Below, one piece after another: positions 21,762-32,583 of a DNA stretch of 64,000 nt. Origin of the DNA: Dactylorhiza incarnata (taxonomy: Eukaryota; Streptophyta; Magnoliopsida; Asparagales; Orchidaceae); NCBI GenBank assembly GCA_033032865.1, contig JAWHQI010000019.1, positions 12,194,001 to 12,258,000 of the forward strand, in the 5' to 3' direction. Within the stretch, counting starts at the first letter, position 1, and the number at the start of each line of letters is the position of its first letter. Under the pieces are notes generated by a model. It did no database searches. It saw only the letters and a program-made list of their open reading frames with translations, and was not told the origin of the DNA. The position numbers and the translations under genes were made by a program.

Positions 21762-22872
21762 TGTAACACCCTCCTGCAATGACTGTATAGTATGAGTCTG
21801 GTCAGACCCTACAACATACAACCATAGCAAGTGGGGTAGTATAAAGTGATATAAGAAAATAAAAACCTTAACATCAAAGTACTAAGTACAACGGAAACTA
21901 GAAACAAAACTCAGAGTCTGTCCATAATCTATTATTAAACAAAAGAGTCTTTGGTCTTAAGACCTTACGTCATAATGAAAAGAGTGTAAACAAAGACGGC
22001 TCGCAATCCGGTACAATAAGCATGGTACAAGTACTAGTCTACTAGAGAAGTAACACTTCATGAGCCATTTGGCTTTAGCAAGCTAGCGAGCAATCACCTT
22101 TGAACCAAACCTTGCAACCAAAATCACATAAGCGAGAAAACATTGGTCAGCTATGAGCTGACCACAAACTGTGTAACAACACCCCTCCTCCCGGCCGCCT
22201 TAGCGGATCCCGGGGAACTTCCTCACCATGCCAGTCAACACTTCGATATATATAAACATATAAGCAAGGAAAGCTGTAAGACAGACAATAAAACTATATA
22301 AAAATGCAACCATGCAATAATGCTAAACTGCTGTCTGGGTGCTATCGCTGGCGGTAGGGGTTACACCATGACGGTACCTCCCAGCATCTGCACAACTTCA
22401 GCAATAACACACTAACAACTTCTCAAGACATCTTAGTAAGTTCTTCAAGAGTTCTCATGTTAGTCTACAATATTTATACAATACGTCCATGCTAAACAAA
22501 CAATAATCAAGCACAATTCAATGCCTCCTATGGTATACATCGCACACATACAATGGGTACACACCCCCCCTATTAACAAAGAAAACGGTTCTGATAACCC
22601 CATTGTGGCCCTTACCCGCACATGGATTATCAACACTACTGGGACTCGTCAACCAAGCATAGAGGTCCTAATCGGTTCTGCTAATGCCTCTGGGACCCCT
22701 ACCCACACATGGTATATCACCACCGAGGGGACTCGTCCACCGAACATGGGAACAAGCATTATTTCATTCATGTCGATGGGTAGAGTATCACGTTCATAGC
22801 ACACAAGGTAGACATTCGGCAAGTCATGGTAGTAGAATCTCTTCCTAAACGAGCATACAGTAGGTCATGTCT

Positions 22873-25026
22873 TGTTACCGAATATATAGGGAGAGAGAGG
22901 AAGAATCCGGCAAGGGAGATTGCCGGCGGTGGAAGGTGAGACGAAAGAGGAGGGACCAAGAGGAGCTTAGGGAGCAACCCTAAAACTTTCATACATTCCA
23001 AGGTCCCTTACAAACTCCTACCCCTCCCTCTTATATAGATGAGGGAGGGCACACAAAATAAGAAATACAATTAAGTCTAATTAATATTAATTAAAAGGCA
23101 TTTAATTACTATTAATTAACACATTTAATTTTAAAAGGAATAATCATGGCGGCTTCCATGCGCGTGCCCCAAATAAGTGAGGCGGCTTCCATATGCGTGC
23201 GTCGATGATCTCCATCCGGGGGGTCCACTTGCGTGAAAGTGTATGCGTAACACTATACCGCCCTTGAAAATCGACCTTGCCCTCAAGGTCGAGTGTTATG
23301 ATTTTATCGGGATCTTTAAGAATGTTGACGAGGAAAGATTGGTGTATTGCTAGTGGCGGTGGCGAGTGCCTTGAGGAGAAAGAACGAAGCTGTGTCAAAC
23401 AAAGAAAAATTTGGGCTGAATATTTATGTGTTAGAGGAGTGCGGTTAGGAGAAAGGGGGACAATAAGAGTGGGTGGGCCTGTGAGGGTGAAAGTGAGTGC
23501 TGGATGGGTGTGGAAATGGGGGTGGAAGCTAGGATGGAAAAAGGTGGGTGTGCATTTATTTGGAAGGGGAGAGATAAGGTGACATTTAATGAGAGGGAGA
23601 GAGATGGGACATGCTGAGAGAATAAAATAAAATAAAAGGGTGTAAAAAAATGGGGGCTGGCGTGTAGTGGGGAGAGTGGCAGGCATGGGGAACTGAAATG
23701 TGGGGAGAGGAGAGAGGGTGACAGCTAATGAGAGGGAGAGAGATGGGTCCGGCTGAGGGAATAAAGAAAAAGAGATGTGATAAAGTAGGGGTTGGCGTGT
23801 AGTGGGGTAGGCGGCAAAAATCAGAAAAGGGGGGTTAGTGTTGGTTCCCATAAAAAAGAAAAGAAAACATGGGGCGTGCGGCTCAAGGAGGGGAAAAGCT
23901 GTCGAGCGGGAGAGAAACCGGCGGACGAGGGTGCCGTAGGCGTGGCTGTCAGGCGCCGCGGCCGGAATCGACGCGGGCTGGAGCCGGCGGTCGGAGGCGG
24001 CGCTGGAGCTGTGATGGGCGGAAGCAGTGTTGAAGCTGGCTGGCGGAGGTGGCGCGGGAGTTGTGGTGCTGGGTCCGGCTGTCGGAGGCATTGCTGGAGC
24101 AGCGTTTGGCGGAAGCGGTGTGGGAGGTGCGGCTGGGGCTGCTGCTCGACGCAGGAGGTGCGGCGACGGCGGCTGTGGCTCGACGCCGGAAGGGGGTTGC
24201 GGGGCTGGCTGCTCGACGCAGGACGGGGACGATGGGGGGTGCTGCTCGGTGGTTTGCTGGGAGACTTGCTCGACGGGTTGCGGAGAGGCATGCTCGAAGG
24301 AGCTGGAAGGGGAAGCTTGGATGGGCTGCTCGATGATGACGACGCTGGTGGTGCGGGTGTCGGCTGCGGCTGCCGGAGTCGGTGCGAGGGTGATGGGGAG
24401 AGCAGAAGCCGTGGCGTTCTGGATCTGTGGTGGCATGAGGGCGTCGAGGCGGCGGAGGATGAGCGCCTGATTGGCGAGGGCGGTGTTGACGGAGGACTGC
24501 AGTTTGTCTAGCGCAGCGTCGTGTTCGTCGAGCCGGCCACGGATGCAATCTTTAGGGTTGGCGGTGTGGAGACGCGTGTTCGTAGCCATGGAAGGAGAGC
24601 CGAGAGCCGGCGGCGCGACGGCGGGCGGAGCGGCAGGTCGGACCATTGTTACCGAATAGATATGGAGAGAGAGGAAGAATCCGGCGAGGGGGAGGGCCGG
24701 CGGTGGAAGGCGAGACGAAAGAGGAGGGACCAAGAGGAACTTAGGGAGCAACCCTAAAACTTTCATACATTCCAAGGTCCCTTACAAACTCCTACCCCTC
24801 CCTCTTATATAGATGTGGGAGGGCACACAAAATAAGAAATACAATTAAGTCTAATTAATATTAATTAAAAGGCATTTAATTACTATTAATTAACACATTT
24901 AATTTCAAAAGGAATAATCACGGCGGCTTCCATGCGCGTGCCCCAAATAAGTGCGGCGGCTTCCATATGCGTGCGTCGATGATCTCCATCCGGGGGGTCC
25001 ACTTGCGTGAAAGTGTATGCGTAACA
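22873..25026 (-). mobile_element. Non-autonomous gag-derived LTR element nested in the gypsy LTR
   Basis: Two 380-bp LTRs (22873-23252 and 24647-25026), TGTTACCGAATA to ATGCGTAACA, with about a dozen or more differences by eye. The target duplication is TGTCT (22868-22872 and 25027-25031). It is minus-oriented. Primer-site-like ggcaggtcggacca lies at 24632-24645 next to the 5' LTR. The tail by the 3' LTR encodes ITLDLEGKVDFQGRYSVT, the usual last residues of a gypsy polyprotein. Everything between gag and that tail is gone. Confidence 0.85.
23144..24775 (-). CDS. 543-codon frame across the nested element: gag amino terminus with Pro/Ala/Ser-rich body
   Basis: A long minus-strand frame that starts inside the 5' LTR. 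The recognisable part is MVRPAAPPAVAPPAL followed by a helix-like segment LDEHDAALDKLQSS and LANQALILRRLDALMPPQ, resembling the coiled-coil start of plant gypsy Gag. It then becomes Pro/Ala/Ser-rich low complexity and finally encodes the polyprotein tail DLEGKVDFQG. The middle part lacks capsid and zinc-knuckle motifs. The true start is probably the internal Met at about 24647-24643 or the later MATNTRL. It is unlikely to make a working Gag; the frame may be open partly through GC bias. Confidence 0.5.
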   Translation of the reverse strand: MECMKVLGLLPKFLLVPPLSSRLPPPALPLAGFFLSLHIYSVTMVRPAAPPAVAPPALGSPSMATNTRLHTANPKDCIRGRLDEHDAALDKLQSSVNTALANQALILRRLDALMPPQIQNATASALPITLAPTPAAAADTRTTSVVIIEQPIQASPSSSFEHASPQPVEQVSQQTTEQHPPSSPSCVEQPAPQPPSGVEPQPPSPHLLRRAAAPAAPPTPLPPNAAPAMPPTAGPSTTTPAPPPPASFNTASAHHSSSAASDRRLQPASIPAAAPDSHAYGTLVRRFLSRSTAFPLLEPHAPCFLFFFMGTNTNPPFLIFAAYPTTRQPLLYHISFSLFPQPDPSLSLSLAVTLSPLPTFQFPMPATLPTTRQPPFFYTLLFYFILSACPISLPLIKCHLISPLPNKCTPTFFHPSFHPHFHTHPALTFTLTGPPTLIVPLSPNRTPLTHKYSAQIFLCLTQLRSFSSRHSPPPLAIHQSFLVNILKDPDKIITLDLEGKVDFQGRYSVTHTLSRKWTPRMEIIDARIWKPPHLFGARAWKPP

Positions 25027-26175
25027 TGTCTACACACCCCTTTTCCACACCAAGTTCTTACCCACGTATCACGAGTAGTACCCACAGACATCTACTCGAA
25101 TCATAGGTTCAACATCCTAATACATAGATTCTTTCATGGAGACGTCATCGCCCCGGTCCTACACTCATGGGCGCTCAGAGTCACATTATCAGATTGCTAT
25201 CTCAACCTATCATTATTGGACTTATCAATTCCAACCTCACAGCACAAGATTCTCTAGAAGTTATCGACGACGGTAGGGCTACTGCCCGGCGGTGTCTCTC
25301 AGATTCACCAGAACATCCAAATCCCGCACCCCACCAATCTCTTAGGATAGCATTCAAACATTTCACGACTCTTACTCTCAACCACGACGTCTGGAAGCAC
25401 TTAACATAGGTTACCTGGGAGCTATCGCCGGTGTTTTAGCTTCCTGGACCCGAAGGATCATGAGTCCCTAGCCTTCACAAGGCTACAAAATCACATATAC
25501 TCGTCCCCATTCAGCCCTAAAGCCTGCTTATCTTCCCTATTGGGCTTTCCCTCAACAACCAACGCATCAACATCACCGAATCGGTTCACAAGCCACGATG
25601 TTGGCTTCACACAAGCACAAACAAGTGGAAATCACATAGAAAATACATGGAAGATAAATGTGTGTCCTAATGACCAGGAGGTGAAGGTTGGTTACCATTG
25701 TGGCATTCATCGGATCCATGCTCGAGATAGTTTGGTGGAGAAGAACCGCAACGACGCAAGGACTCCTTCTCCGGCAACGACTCGACTATCCAAGCGACGA
25801 AGCTCCGACAATACCTCTTCTCTGTCAAGAACGACCACTCTCCTTTCTCTCCTTCTCTTGACCTAATCAGAAGGAAAGGATGAAGAAAATGGCTTCAGCT
25901 CATCTAATACCCTCGGGCGCACATATCGTGGCCGTCAGATTGGACTTGATGGAGATCTAACGGCCGAAATCATGAGATTAAATAAAGTCAGTCCGTCTGG
26001 AGCTACCGCGCCATGGTAGCACTACTTTGTGGCGGTATATCCTAAGACGCACGAACCCTCAAAACGAACCCTACCGCCTGCGGTATGAACTACCGCACGG
26101 GTGTATCTCCTAAATTACTTGCGTTAACTAAACAGAGAACGTAGTCAAAATGAACTAGTTTTCGAATTAAATCAT

Positions 26176-26890
26176 ATGGATACACATTTCCATTGTACCA
26201 ATTTATTATACATCACCCAGTGGTATTCTTCCAAGACCAAGTAACCATATAGCTGTCACTTAAAATCCAGTTCTAACCCACTTGATCGCTCAAGCTATAA
26301 AAGATACACAATTCAACTTGTATCCGGTAACAAGTATAACTTAATCTCTTTCCCGTTGAGCATCAAGGAGATCATGAAATCATCAACTAACCAAAAGATT
26401 AGTTTGATCGATAATGCTCAAACGAACAGACTACAAAAATTCTTATCGTTCAGGGTAACGCCTTTTCCTTGAAGCAATACTTATGTCCAAATGTTTCAAA
26501 AGCTTTTTAAACACTTTAAACAAACGCCACAATCATTCATTCACAAAATGATCCTGGGATAAATTTTGATTTCACTTAGATTTATATAAATCAACAAACA
26601 GTTCATGGTTGGGGCAAACACCCCTTTCCTCATGCTCATCCGTATTATCGATTTCTCAATAATATATATTTCCAAGATTACCTTTTCTCGGTTCAAACTA
26701 CATCATGGATTTTGCCACAATTCAATCTAAGAGATATGCCTACAATCATTAAGCAACAATTTTCTTTATGTTTGGCTAAGGGAAACCATTCAATCATTAA
26801 TTCGTTTGACCCCAACTCGAAACTATTTTCCCTCACTTGAATCACATCAAGAATCTTATAACATATATAAAATTCCTCAAGACATAGGAT
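26176..26890. other. Non-coding internal sequence of the gypsy element
   Basis: AT-rich, without open frames longer than about 60 codons or recognised protein motifs. It lies between the truncated left LTR and the LINE insertion and is presumably the 3' untranslated region of the gypsy element. Confidence 0.5.
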
Positions 26891-26936
26891 CTTTTGAGAA
26901 ATTGTGCTAAAGCTAGGTTGTTCCCCCTAAGGAACG

Positions 26937-27105
26937 CGTCGTATGGTCCGAATGCGGCGTCTTGGCAAGGACCGCTACATCTCCAGGACTTGGGTGTAGT
27001 GTTAAATAGGCAAGAGTCCTCGTCGTATGGTCCGAATGCGGCGTCTTGGCAAGGACCGCTGCACCTCCAAGAGGACTTGGGTGTAGTGTCAAATTTGCAA
27101 GAGCC
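26937..27105 (+). repeat. Two tandem copies of an 82-85-bp unit at the start of the LINE
   Basis: The segment beginning tcgtatggtccgaatgcggc occurs at 26937 and again at 27021. The copies share gtcttggcaaggaccgct and ggacttgggtgtagtgt. They are in frame with the downstream protein, giving the repeated peptide SYGPNAASWQGPLHLQ. Confidence 0.85.
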
Positions 27106-27149
27106 CTCACATATTAGGCGTACTAGAAAAGTTGATCGTAGGATTTATG

Positions 27150-30013
27150 ATCGACTTAGGTTTGGAAGTTGGAATATAGGTACGCTAACGGGAAAAGCGA
27201 TGGAAGTAGTGGATACAATGATTAGGAGAAAGATAAATATTTTATGTCTGCAAGAGACTAAATGGGTGGGTGAGAAAACAAAATTTCTAGATAATTCAGG
27301 TTTTAAATTATGGTACACAGGAAAAAATAAAACAAGAAATGGAGTAGGTATTATTGTAGATACTACTTGGAGGGATGAAGTTGTTGGGGTAAGCAGAAAA
27401 GGTGATAGAATCTTAGCTCTTAAATTAATCGTAGGAAAGGAAACTATTAATGTAATTAGTGCTTATGCGCCACAAGTAGGATTAAATGAAGCTATTAAAG
27501 TACAATTTTGGGAAGACTTAGATGATTTGGTAAGAGAAATCCCACAAAGCGAAAAAATTTTCATTGGAGGAGACTTAAATGGGCATGTAGGGAAGCAAAA
27601 TACGGATTATACAGATGTTCATGGAGGATTTAGGTATGGAGAAAGAAATGAAGAAGGAAGAACCATTCTAGACTTTGCCATAGCACATGAGCTAATTGTG
27701 ACAAATTCGTTCTACATAAAGAGGGAAAAACACTTAATTACGTTCAAGAGCGGACAAAATAAGTCACAAATTGACTATTTTATGACTCGCAAAATGGATA
27801 AAAAGATTTGTAAGGATTGCAAAGTCATACCAGGAGAAAATTTGACAACGCAACATAGGCTAGTGGTGCTGGATGTGCAAATTAAATATAGTAACTTTAA
27901 GAGAAAGACAAAAGTGTTGCCAAAAATTCGGTGGTGGAACTTGATGAAGGAAAAACAGGTTGCTTTCAAGGCAGCAGTTATAGAACGACTAGTTGATGAT
28001 CCTTATGTTGATCCTAGTGTCGCATGGGAAGTTATGTCTTCTCATTTAAGGATAAGTGGAAAGAACGTACTTGGAGAGTCAAAAGGTCGCGCGCCCCCAC
28101 AAAAAGAATCTTGGTGGAAAAAGGAAGTGCAAGACAAAGTGAGGGCAAAGAGGGTCAGCTACAAAACATTATATGCTTGTAGGAATGATGAAAACTTGAC
28201 AAAGTATAATGTCGCCAAGAAAGAAGCTAAAAATGCAGTAAGTAAAGCAAGAAGTCAAGCTTATGAAGAATTTTACAAACGACTAGATACCAAAGATGGA
28301 GAGCGCGATATATATAAAATTGCTCGAGCTAGAGAGAGGAAGACAAGAGATTTAAGCCAAATTAAATGCATAAAAGATGAAACAGATACGGTTTTGACGG
28401 ATGATGTCGCTATTAAGGAGCGATGGAAAAGATACTTTTATCAACTATACAATGAAGGAAAAGATAATGAGCTGAACTTGGAAGAGTTAAGTAAATCGGA
28501 GGAGTATAGAGACATAACTTTTTATCGTAAAATTCAAGCATCAGAGATAGATGACGCTCTGAAGAAGATGAAAAATGGAAAGGCGGTTGGACCAGACGAT
28601 ATACCCATTGAAGTATGGAAATGCTTAGGGAGGGAAGGAATTTTATGGCTTACAAGTTTCTTCAATAAGATACTGAAGACAAAGAGGATGCCAGACCAAT
28701 GGAGAGAAAGTTTTTTGGTACCTTTGTATAAGAACAAATGAGATATACAAAATTGTGTCAATTACAGGGGAATTAAATTAATGAGTCATACTATGAAACT
28801 ATGGGAACGAGTAATAGAGAGACGAGTTAGACGAGAGACTAACATCTCAGAGAATCAATTTGGATTCATGCCAGGGAGGTCAACCATGGAAGCTATACAT
28901 CTCTTGAGGAGACTCATTGACAACTATCGGGAAAGACAAAAAGATTTGCATATGTTGTTTATCGATCTGGAGAAGGCGTATGATAGGGTTCCAAGAGAGG
29001 TCTTGTGGAGAGTCTTAGAAAAGAAAGGTGTAAATGTATCATACATTGACGTAATCAAAGATATGTATACAAATTCAGTGACCAGGGTGAGGACATCTGG
29101 AGGATTAACACAGGAATTCCCTATCGCTGTTGGCTTACATCAAGGGTCAGCTTTAAGCCCTTACCTCTTTACCCTTATCTTAGATGAGCTCACCGGACAT
29201 ATCCAGCAAGCAATACCTTGGTGTTTATTATTTGCAGATGATATTGTTTTGGTCGATGAGACGCGCGAGGGTGTAAACGCGAAACTGGAATCTTGGCGAG
29301 ACACTTTAGAAAAGAAGGGTTTTAGGTTGAGCAGGACAAAGACAGAGTATATAGAGCTTAAATTTAGTAGTGCAAGAAGGTCAGATGACTCCGTCATTAA
29401 ATTAGGTGACCAAGATATTTCCCGCAGTGAGTGCTTTAAATATCTGGGATCGATAATTCAAAAAGATGGAGGTGTAGATAAAGATGTGATTCATAGAATC
29501 CAAGCAGGTTGGTTGAAGTGGAGAGGCGCGTCTGGGATCCTATGTGATCGTAAAGTACCACTAAAACTTAAAGGCAAGTTTTACCGTACTGCAATTAGGC
29601 CTGCAATGCTCTACGGTTCTGAGTGTTGGGCAGTGAATGGTGTACACGAGCAAAAAATGGGAGTCGCGGAGATGAGAATGCTTAGGTGGATGTGTGGTCA
29701 CACGAGATTGGATAAAATTAGGAATGAATGTATCAGGGATAAGATAGGAGTGGCGCCAATTGTAGAGAAGATGCGAGAAGCTCGTTTAAGATGGTTTGGA
29801 CATGTACATAGGAGACCATTAGAGGCACCTGTTAGGCGTTGTGAGAGTTTAGTCACTAGACATGTTAAACGGGGGAGGGGTAGACCAAAAAAGACTTGGA
29901 ATGAAACTATAAAGAAAGACATGATGTACTTAGGCATTAATGAGACTATGCTTAAAGATAGGGCGCAATGGCGACAGAGGATCCATATAGCCGACCCCAC
30001 TATGGTGGGATAA
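27150..30013 (+). pseudogene. RTE endonuclease-reverse transcriptase, one nonsense codon
   Basis: The frame is open from 26894 to 28738, then after one TGA (28739-28741) continues in the same frame to the stop at 30011-30013. The endonuclease starts with RFGSWNIGTL near 27158 and shows LCLQETKW near 27250, ISAYAPQVG near 27460, FIGGDLNGHVG near 27565 and IDYFMTRK near 27770. Reverse transcriptase shows KAVGPDDIPIEVWK near 28590, [11 protein letters not shown] near 28757, [29 protein letters not shown] near 28970, [10 protein letters not shown], and the catalytic [10 protein letters not shown] near 29230. The conserved tail has [12 protein letters not shown]. The endonuclease nicks target DNA and the reverse transcriptase primes from it. 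Apart from the TGA no break was seen. Confidence 0.88.
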
Positions 30014-30159
30014 AGGCTTGAGTGTTGTTGTTGTTGTTGTATAAGATCAATTTGTTACTCCCTACACAATTCATAAGAAAATGATTCTATCCCCAAAATA
30101 TCAAGATTTATGTGGTAGCCAAAAGATTTCAACCTTTGCACGGGATTCAAAAGTGAAGA

Positions 30160-32330
30160 TGTTACGCGCACGCTCGTATCATTATTATTATTACTATTAG
30201 TATTTTCTTTAAATGTTATTAGGGTTGATGTGAGCCCCCTCCCTATATAAGGAGGTGGTTTTGGTGAGAGGTTATCTTTGGATCCTTAGTCTTTCGGGCT
30301 CTCATTAGAGAGAAGCTCTTTGGAGGAACCAGCCTCCGAGAGTTGGCCGGAGCTTGCTTCGGATTGTATCCGCGGTTCATTAATTCAAGCATTCTCTTTC
30401 AAGTTCGTATTATTTGGTCCGACCTGCCATTCCGCCCGCTGCTACGGCCGCCGGAGACTCGAGTCCCGCTGTCCTTGTGCTCGCACGACGTCTCGCCCAG
30501 GACCGCTCGCCAGATCCGACGCCGAAGTCTCGCGTCCCGACGTTTCGCACAAGACCGCTCGCCAGCCCTCGTCCGCGAGTCCTGCACCGCGCCCGACCCA
30601 GATCCTCCGCACCGCGCCCCACCGCCGCAAGCCCCCTCGTCCGCAAGCCCTGATCCGACACACCACGCCCAGATCCGACGCACTGCGCCCCCTCATTCGC
30701 AAGCCCCGCGCCGCCCGCAGACGCCCCGACAACGCCTGGGCACGCCTGATCCGCCCTCTGCAGCCCTGTTCTGGTCTTCCGCGATCCCGCTCCGCCGAAA
30801 TTCCGCCGCTTCTGCCCCGATCTACTGATTTAGTTTCTTCCGCCGCCGCCTGCACTTCCGCAGCGATCGTCCGCTGCTAGAGCCCCTTCCCAGGCTCCGA
30901 CACTCTCCTGCCAACCTCCAGCTCGGCGCAGTCGTCCTCATATGCCAAAGAGCCGAATGGAATCCCGCGTGGAAGCCCTCGAGCACTCCCTCGCCACCAT
31001 CAACACGCGTCTCGAGGCACAGACCGAGCAGTTCTCCTCGATTCTGACCATGCTCCAGAACTTACAGCCCAGCCAGCTCTCCGGGCCTCCTGCCGTCTCT
31101 TCTGTGGGATTCCCAGCACTACGATCCCCGATTCACCCGCAGTGGTGGAATTACCTACTCCATCGTACCGTGGACCTCACATCCCCACATTCAACAGGAC
31201 TGCCCCCCTTGGGTGGATTGCCCGCGCCGAACAGTTCTTCGACATCCACCAGACCCCTCCGGTGCAACGGGTCTCCACCGCACTTATCGGCATGGAAGGG
31301 TTTGCGCTCCATTGGTTCCGTTGGCTCCGCCAGACCTCTCCCGCCCTCACCTGGACAGATCTCATCGAGGCCCTGATTCAGCGGTATGACGAACGCTACT
31401 CCGTCCCCATGATCGAGGGACTTTGCGGGGTCCATCACACCGGCTCCATTAACTCGTACATTGATGCCTTCGTGGAATTGGTCACTCATGTTCCTGGACT
31501 TCCCCCAGACCATTACTTGGGGTTCTTCATGAACGGCTTGCAACCCACTTTCGCTCCCGTCTCCGCACCCTCAAGCCATTAACGGTCCACCAAGCCATCA
31601 ACCTCTCCCCCCTTGTGGAGGCGGAATTTCTCGCGACGCCCGACGACATTCCGTACCCATCACCTTCCTCCAGGCATCCCTCCCAACCTTACTTCTCGAC
31701 CCATCCCAAACCTCCACCTCTGCCACCTCCCCTACCCCGGCCACCAATTATGGGCCCAACCAACACTCGACATGTCCCTACACACCGCCTGACCAATCAG
31801 GAGTACAACGACTTATGGAGCAAGGGCCTGTGCTTCCGCTGCAAGCAACCCTACTCTCCTGGTCATTCGTGCTCGGTGAAAGAGTATCGGGTCCTCATCG
31901 GCGACGACGTGGCCGCGCTCACCGCAGCCGACTTTGACGCCTTGCTGCTCTCAGACGGACTACCAGGAGACCCCCCAGGCACATCGATGACATCCCAACC
32001 ACGTGCATATCATTACTGATCAGCGTGCGGCGTGCCGACCTTGGGGTCAAGGTCATTTTTCTGACGGGGTGTATTATTACGCGCACGCTCGTATCATTAT
32101 TATTATTAGTATTAGTATTTTCTTTAAATGTTATTAGGGTTAATGTGAGCCCCCCTCCCTATATAAGGATGTGGTTTTGGGGAGTTAGGTTATCTTTGGA
32201 TCCTTAGTCTCTTGGGCTCTCATTAGAGAGAAGCTCTTTGGAGGAACCAGCCTCCGAGAGTTGGCTGGAGCTTGCTCCGGATTGTATCCGCGGTTCATTA
32301 ATTCAAACATTCTCTTTCAAGTTCGTATTA
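30160..32330 (+). mobile_element. Gag-only LTR retrotransposon (TR-GAG type)
   Basis: 2.17 kb with LTRs 30160-30412 (253 bp) and 32075-32330 (256 bp), starting TGTTACGCGCACG (the 3' copy starts TATTACGCGC) and ending AAGTTCGTATTA. The target duplication is GAAGA (30155-30159 and 32331-32335). A primer-site-like TGGTCCGACCTGCC lies at 30415-30428. The only coding content is a gypsy-type gag. LTR elements with terminal repeats and gag but no pol have been described in plants. It sits inside the gypsy element, 118 bp beyond the LINE. Confidence 0.9.
30942..32019 (+). pseudogene. Gypsy-type gag of the gag-only element, frame-shifted
   Basis: The start MPKSRMESRVEALEHSLA (30942) opens a coiled-coil-like segment. 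The capsid core continues in another frame from about 31142: PTFNRTAPLGWIARAEQFF, ALHWFRWLRQTSPALTW, LIQRYDERYS, ELVTHVPGLPPDHYL. A further frame from 31615 carries the zinc knuckle LCFRCKQPYSPGHSC near 31835. Two frameshifts (near 31130-31180 and 31560-31610) therefore split the gene. Gag would form the particle; the enzymes would have to come from an autonomous partner. Confidence 0.8.
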
Positions 32331-32583
32331 GAAGAACATTCTACATCTCACGTAAGCTCATACATCGAATGACTCTCTAAGGTTATCGCACAACAAAATT
32401 GTATGATTACTAAACTAGCATTCATTACAATGCTAAACTGCAAAGTAAGTCTTACTTTTCCAGCAACATAATATGCAAAATAAATGTCATACAAAAATTT
32501 TGCAAACCTGAAGCTTTCTATTTTTTCTCAAAATGGATTTCGCAAAACAAGAGACACAAAGTAAGGCGAGGTCCAAAAACTAA

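Larger units (their letters stand above)
21762..26175 (-). repeat. Left (3') LTR of the gypsy element, split by a nested element
   Basis: About 2.2 kb of LTR after removal of the insertion at 22873-25026. It contains GC-rich palindromic motifs such as ctatcgctggcggtag (22342-22357), cccggcggtg (25287-25296) and ctaccgcctgcggta (26071-26085). Its last 90 bp or so, present in the right LTR, are missing; similarity stops at gaattaaatc near 26175. Confidence 0.75.
26892..30042 (+). mobile_element. RTE-clade non-LTR retrotransposon (LINE), nearly intact
   Basis: About 3.15 kb with an apurinic-like endonuclease followed by reverse transcriptase and ending in a (TTG)n tail (30025-30040), which together are typical of plant RTE elements. 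Both coding parts lie in the same frame. The flanks ataggatc (26884-26891) and ataagatc (30041-30048) are a possible target duplication with one mismatch. It is inserted in the gypsy internal region on the opposite strand. Plant RTE elements are usually about 3 kb, so this copy seems full length. Confidence 0.85.

Noticed and set aside
23792..24511. Gly/Arg-rich + strand frame of 239 codons
   Set aside because: It is antisense to the Pro/Ala/Ser-rich frame of the nested LTR element. It has no domain, and its composition is explained by GC bias.
30320..30880. Overlapping Arg/Pro-rich frames in both strands
   Set aside because: They lie in the GC-rich leader between LTR and gag of the gag-only element. 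Several frames are open at once and none has a motif.
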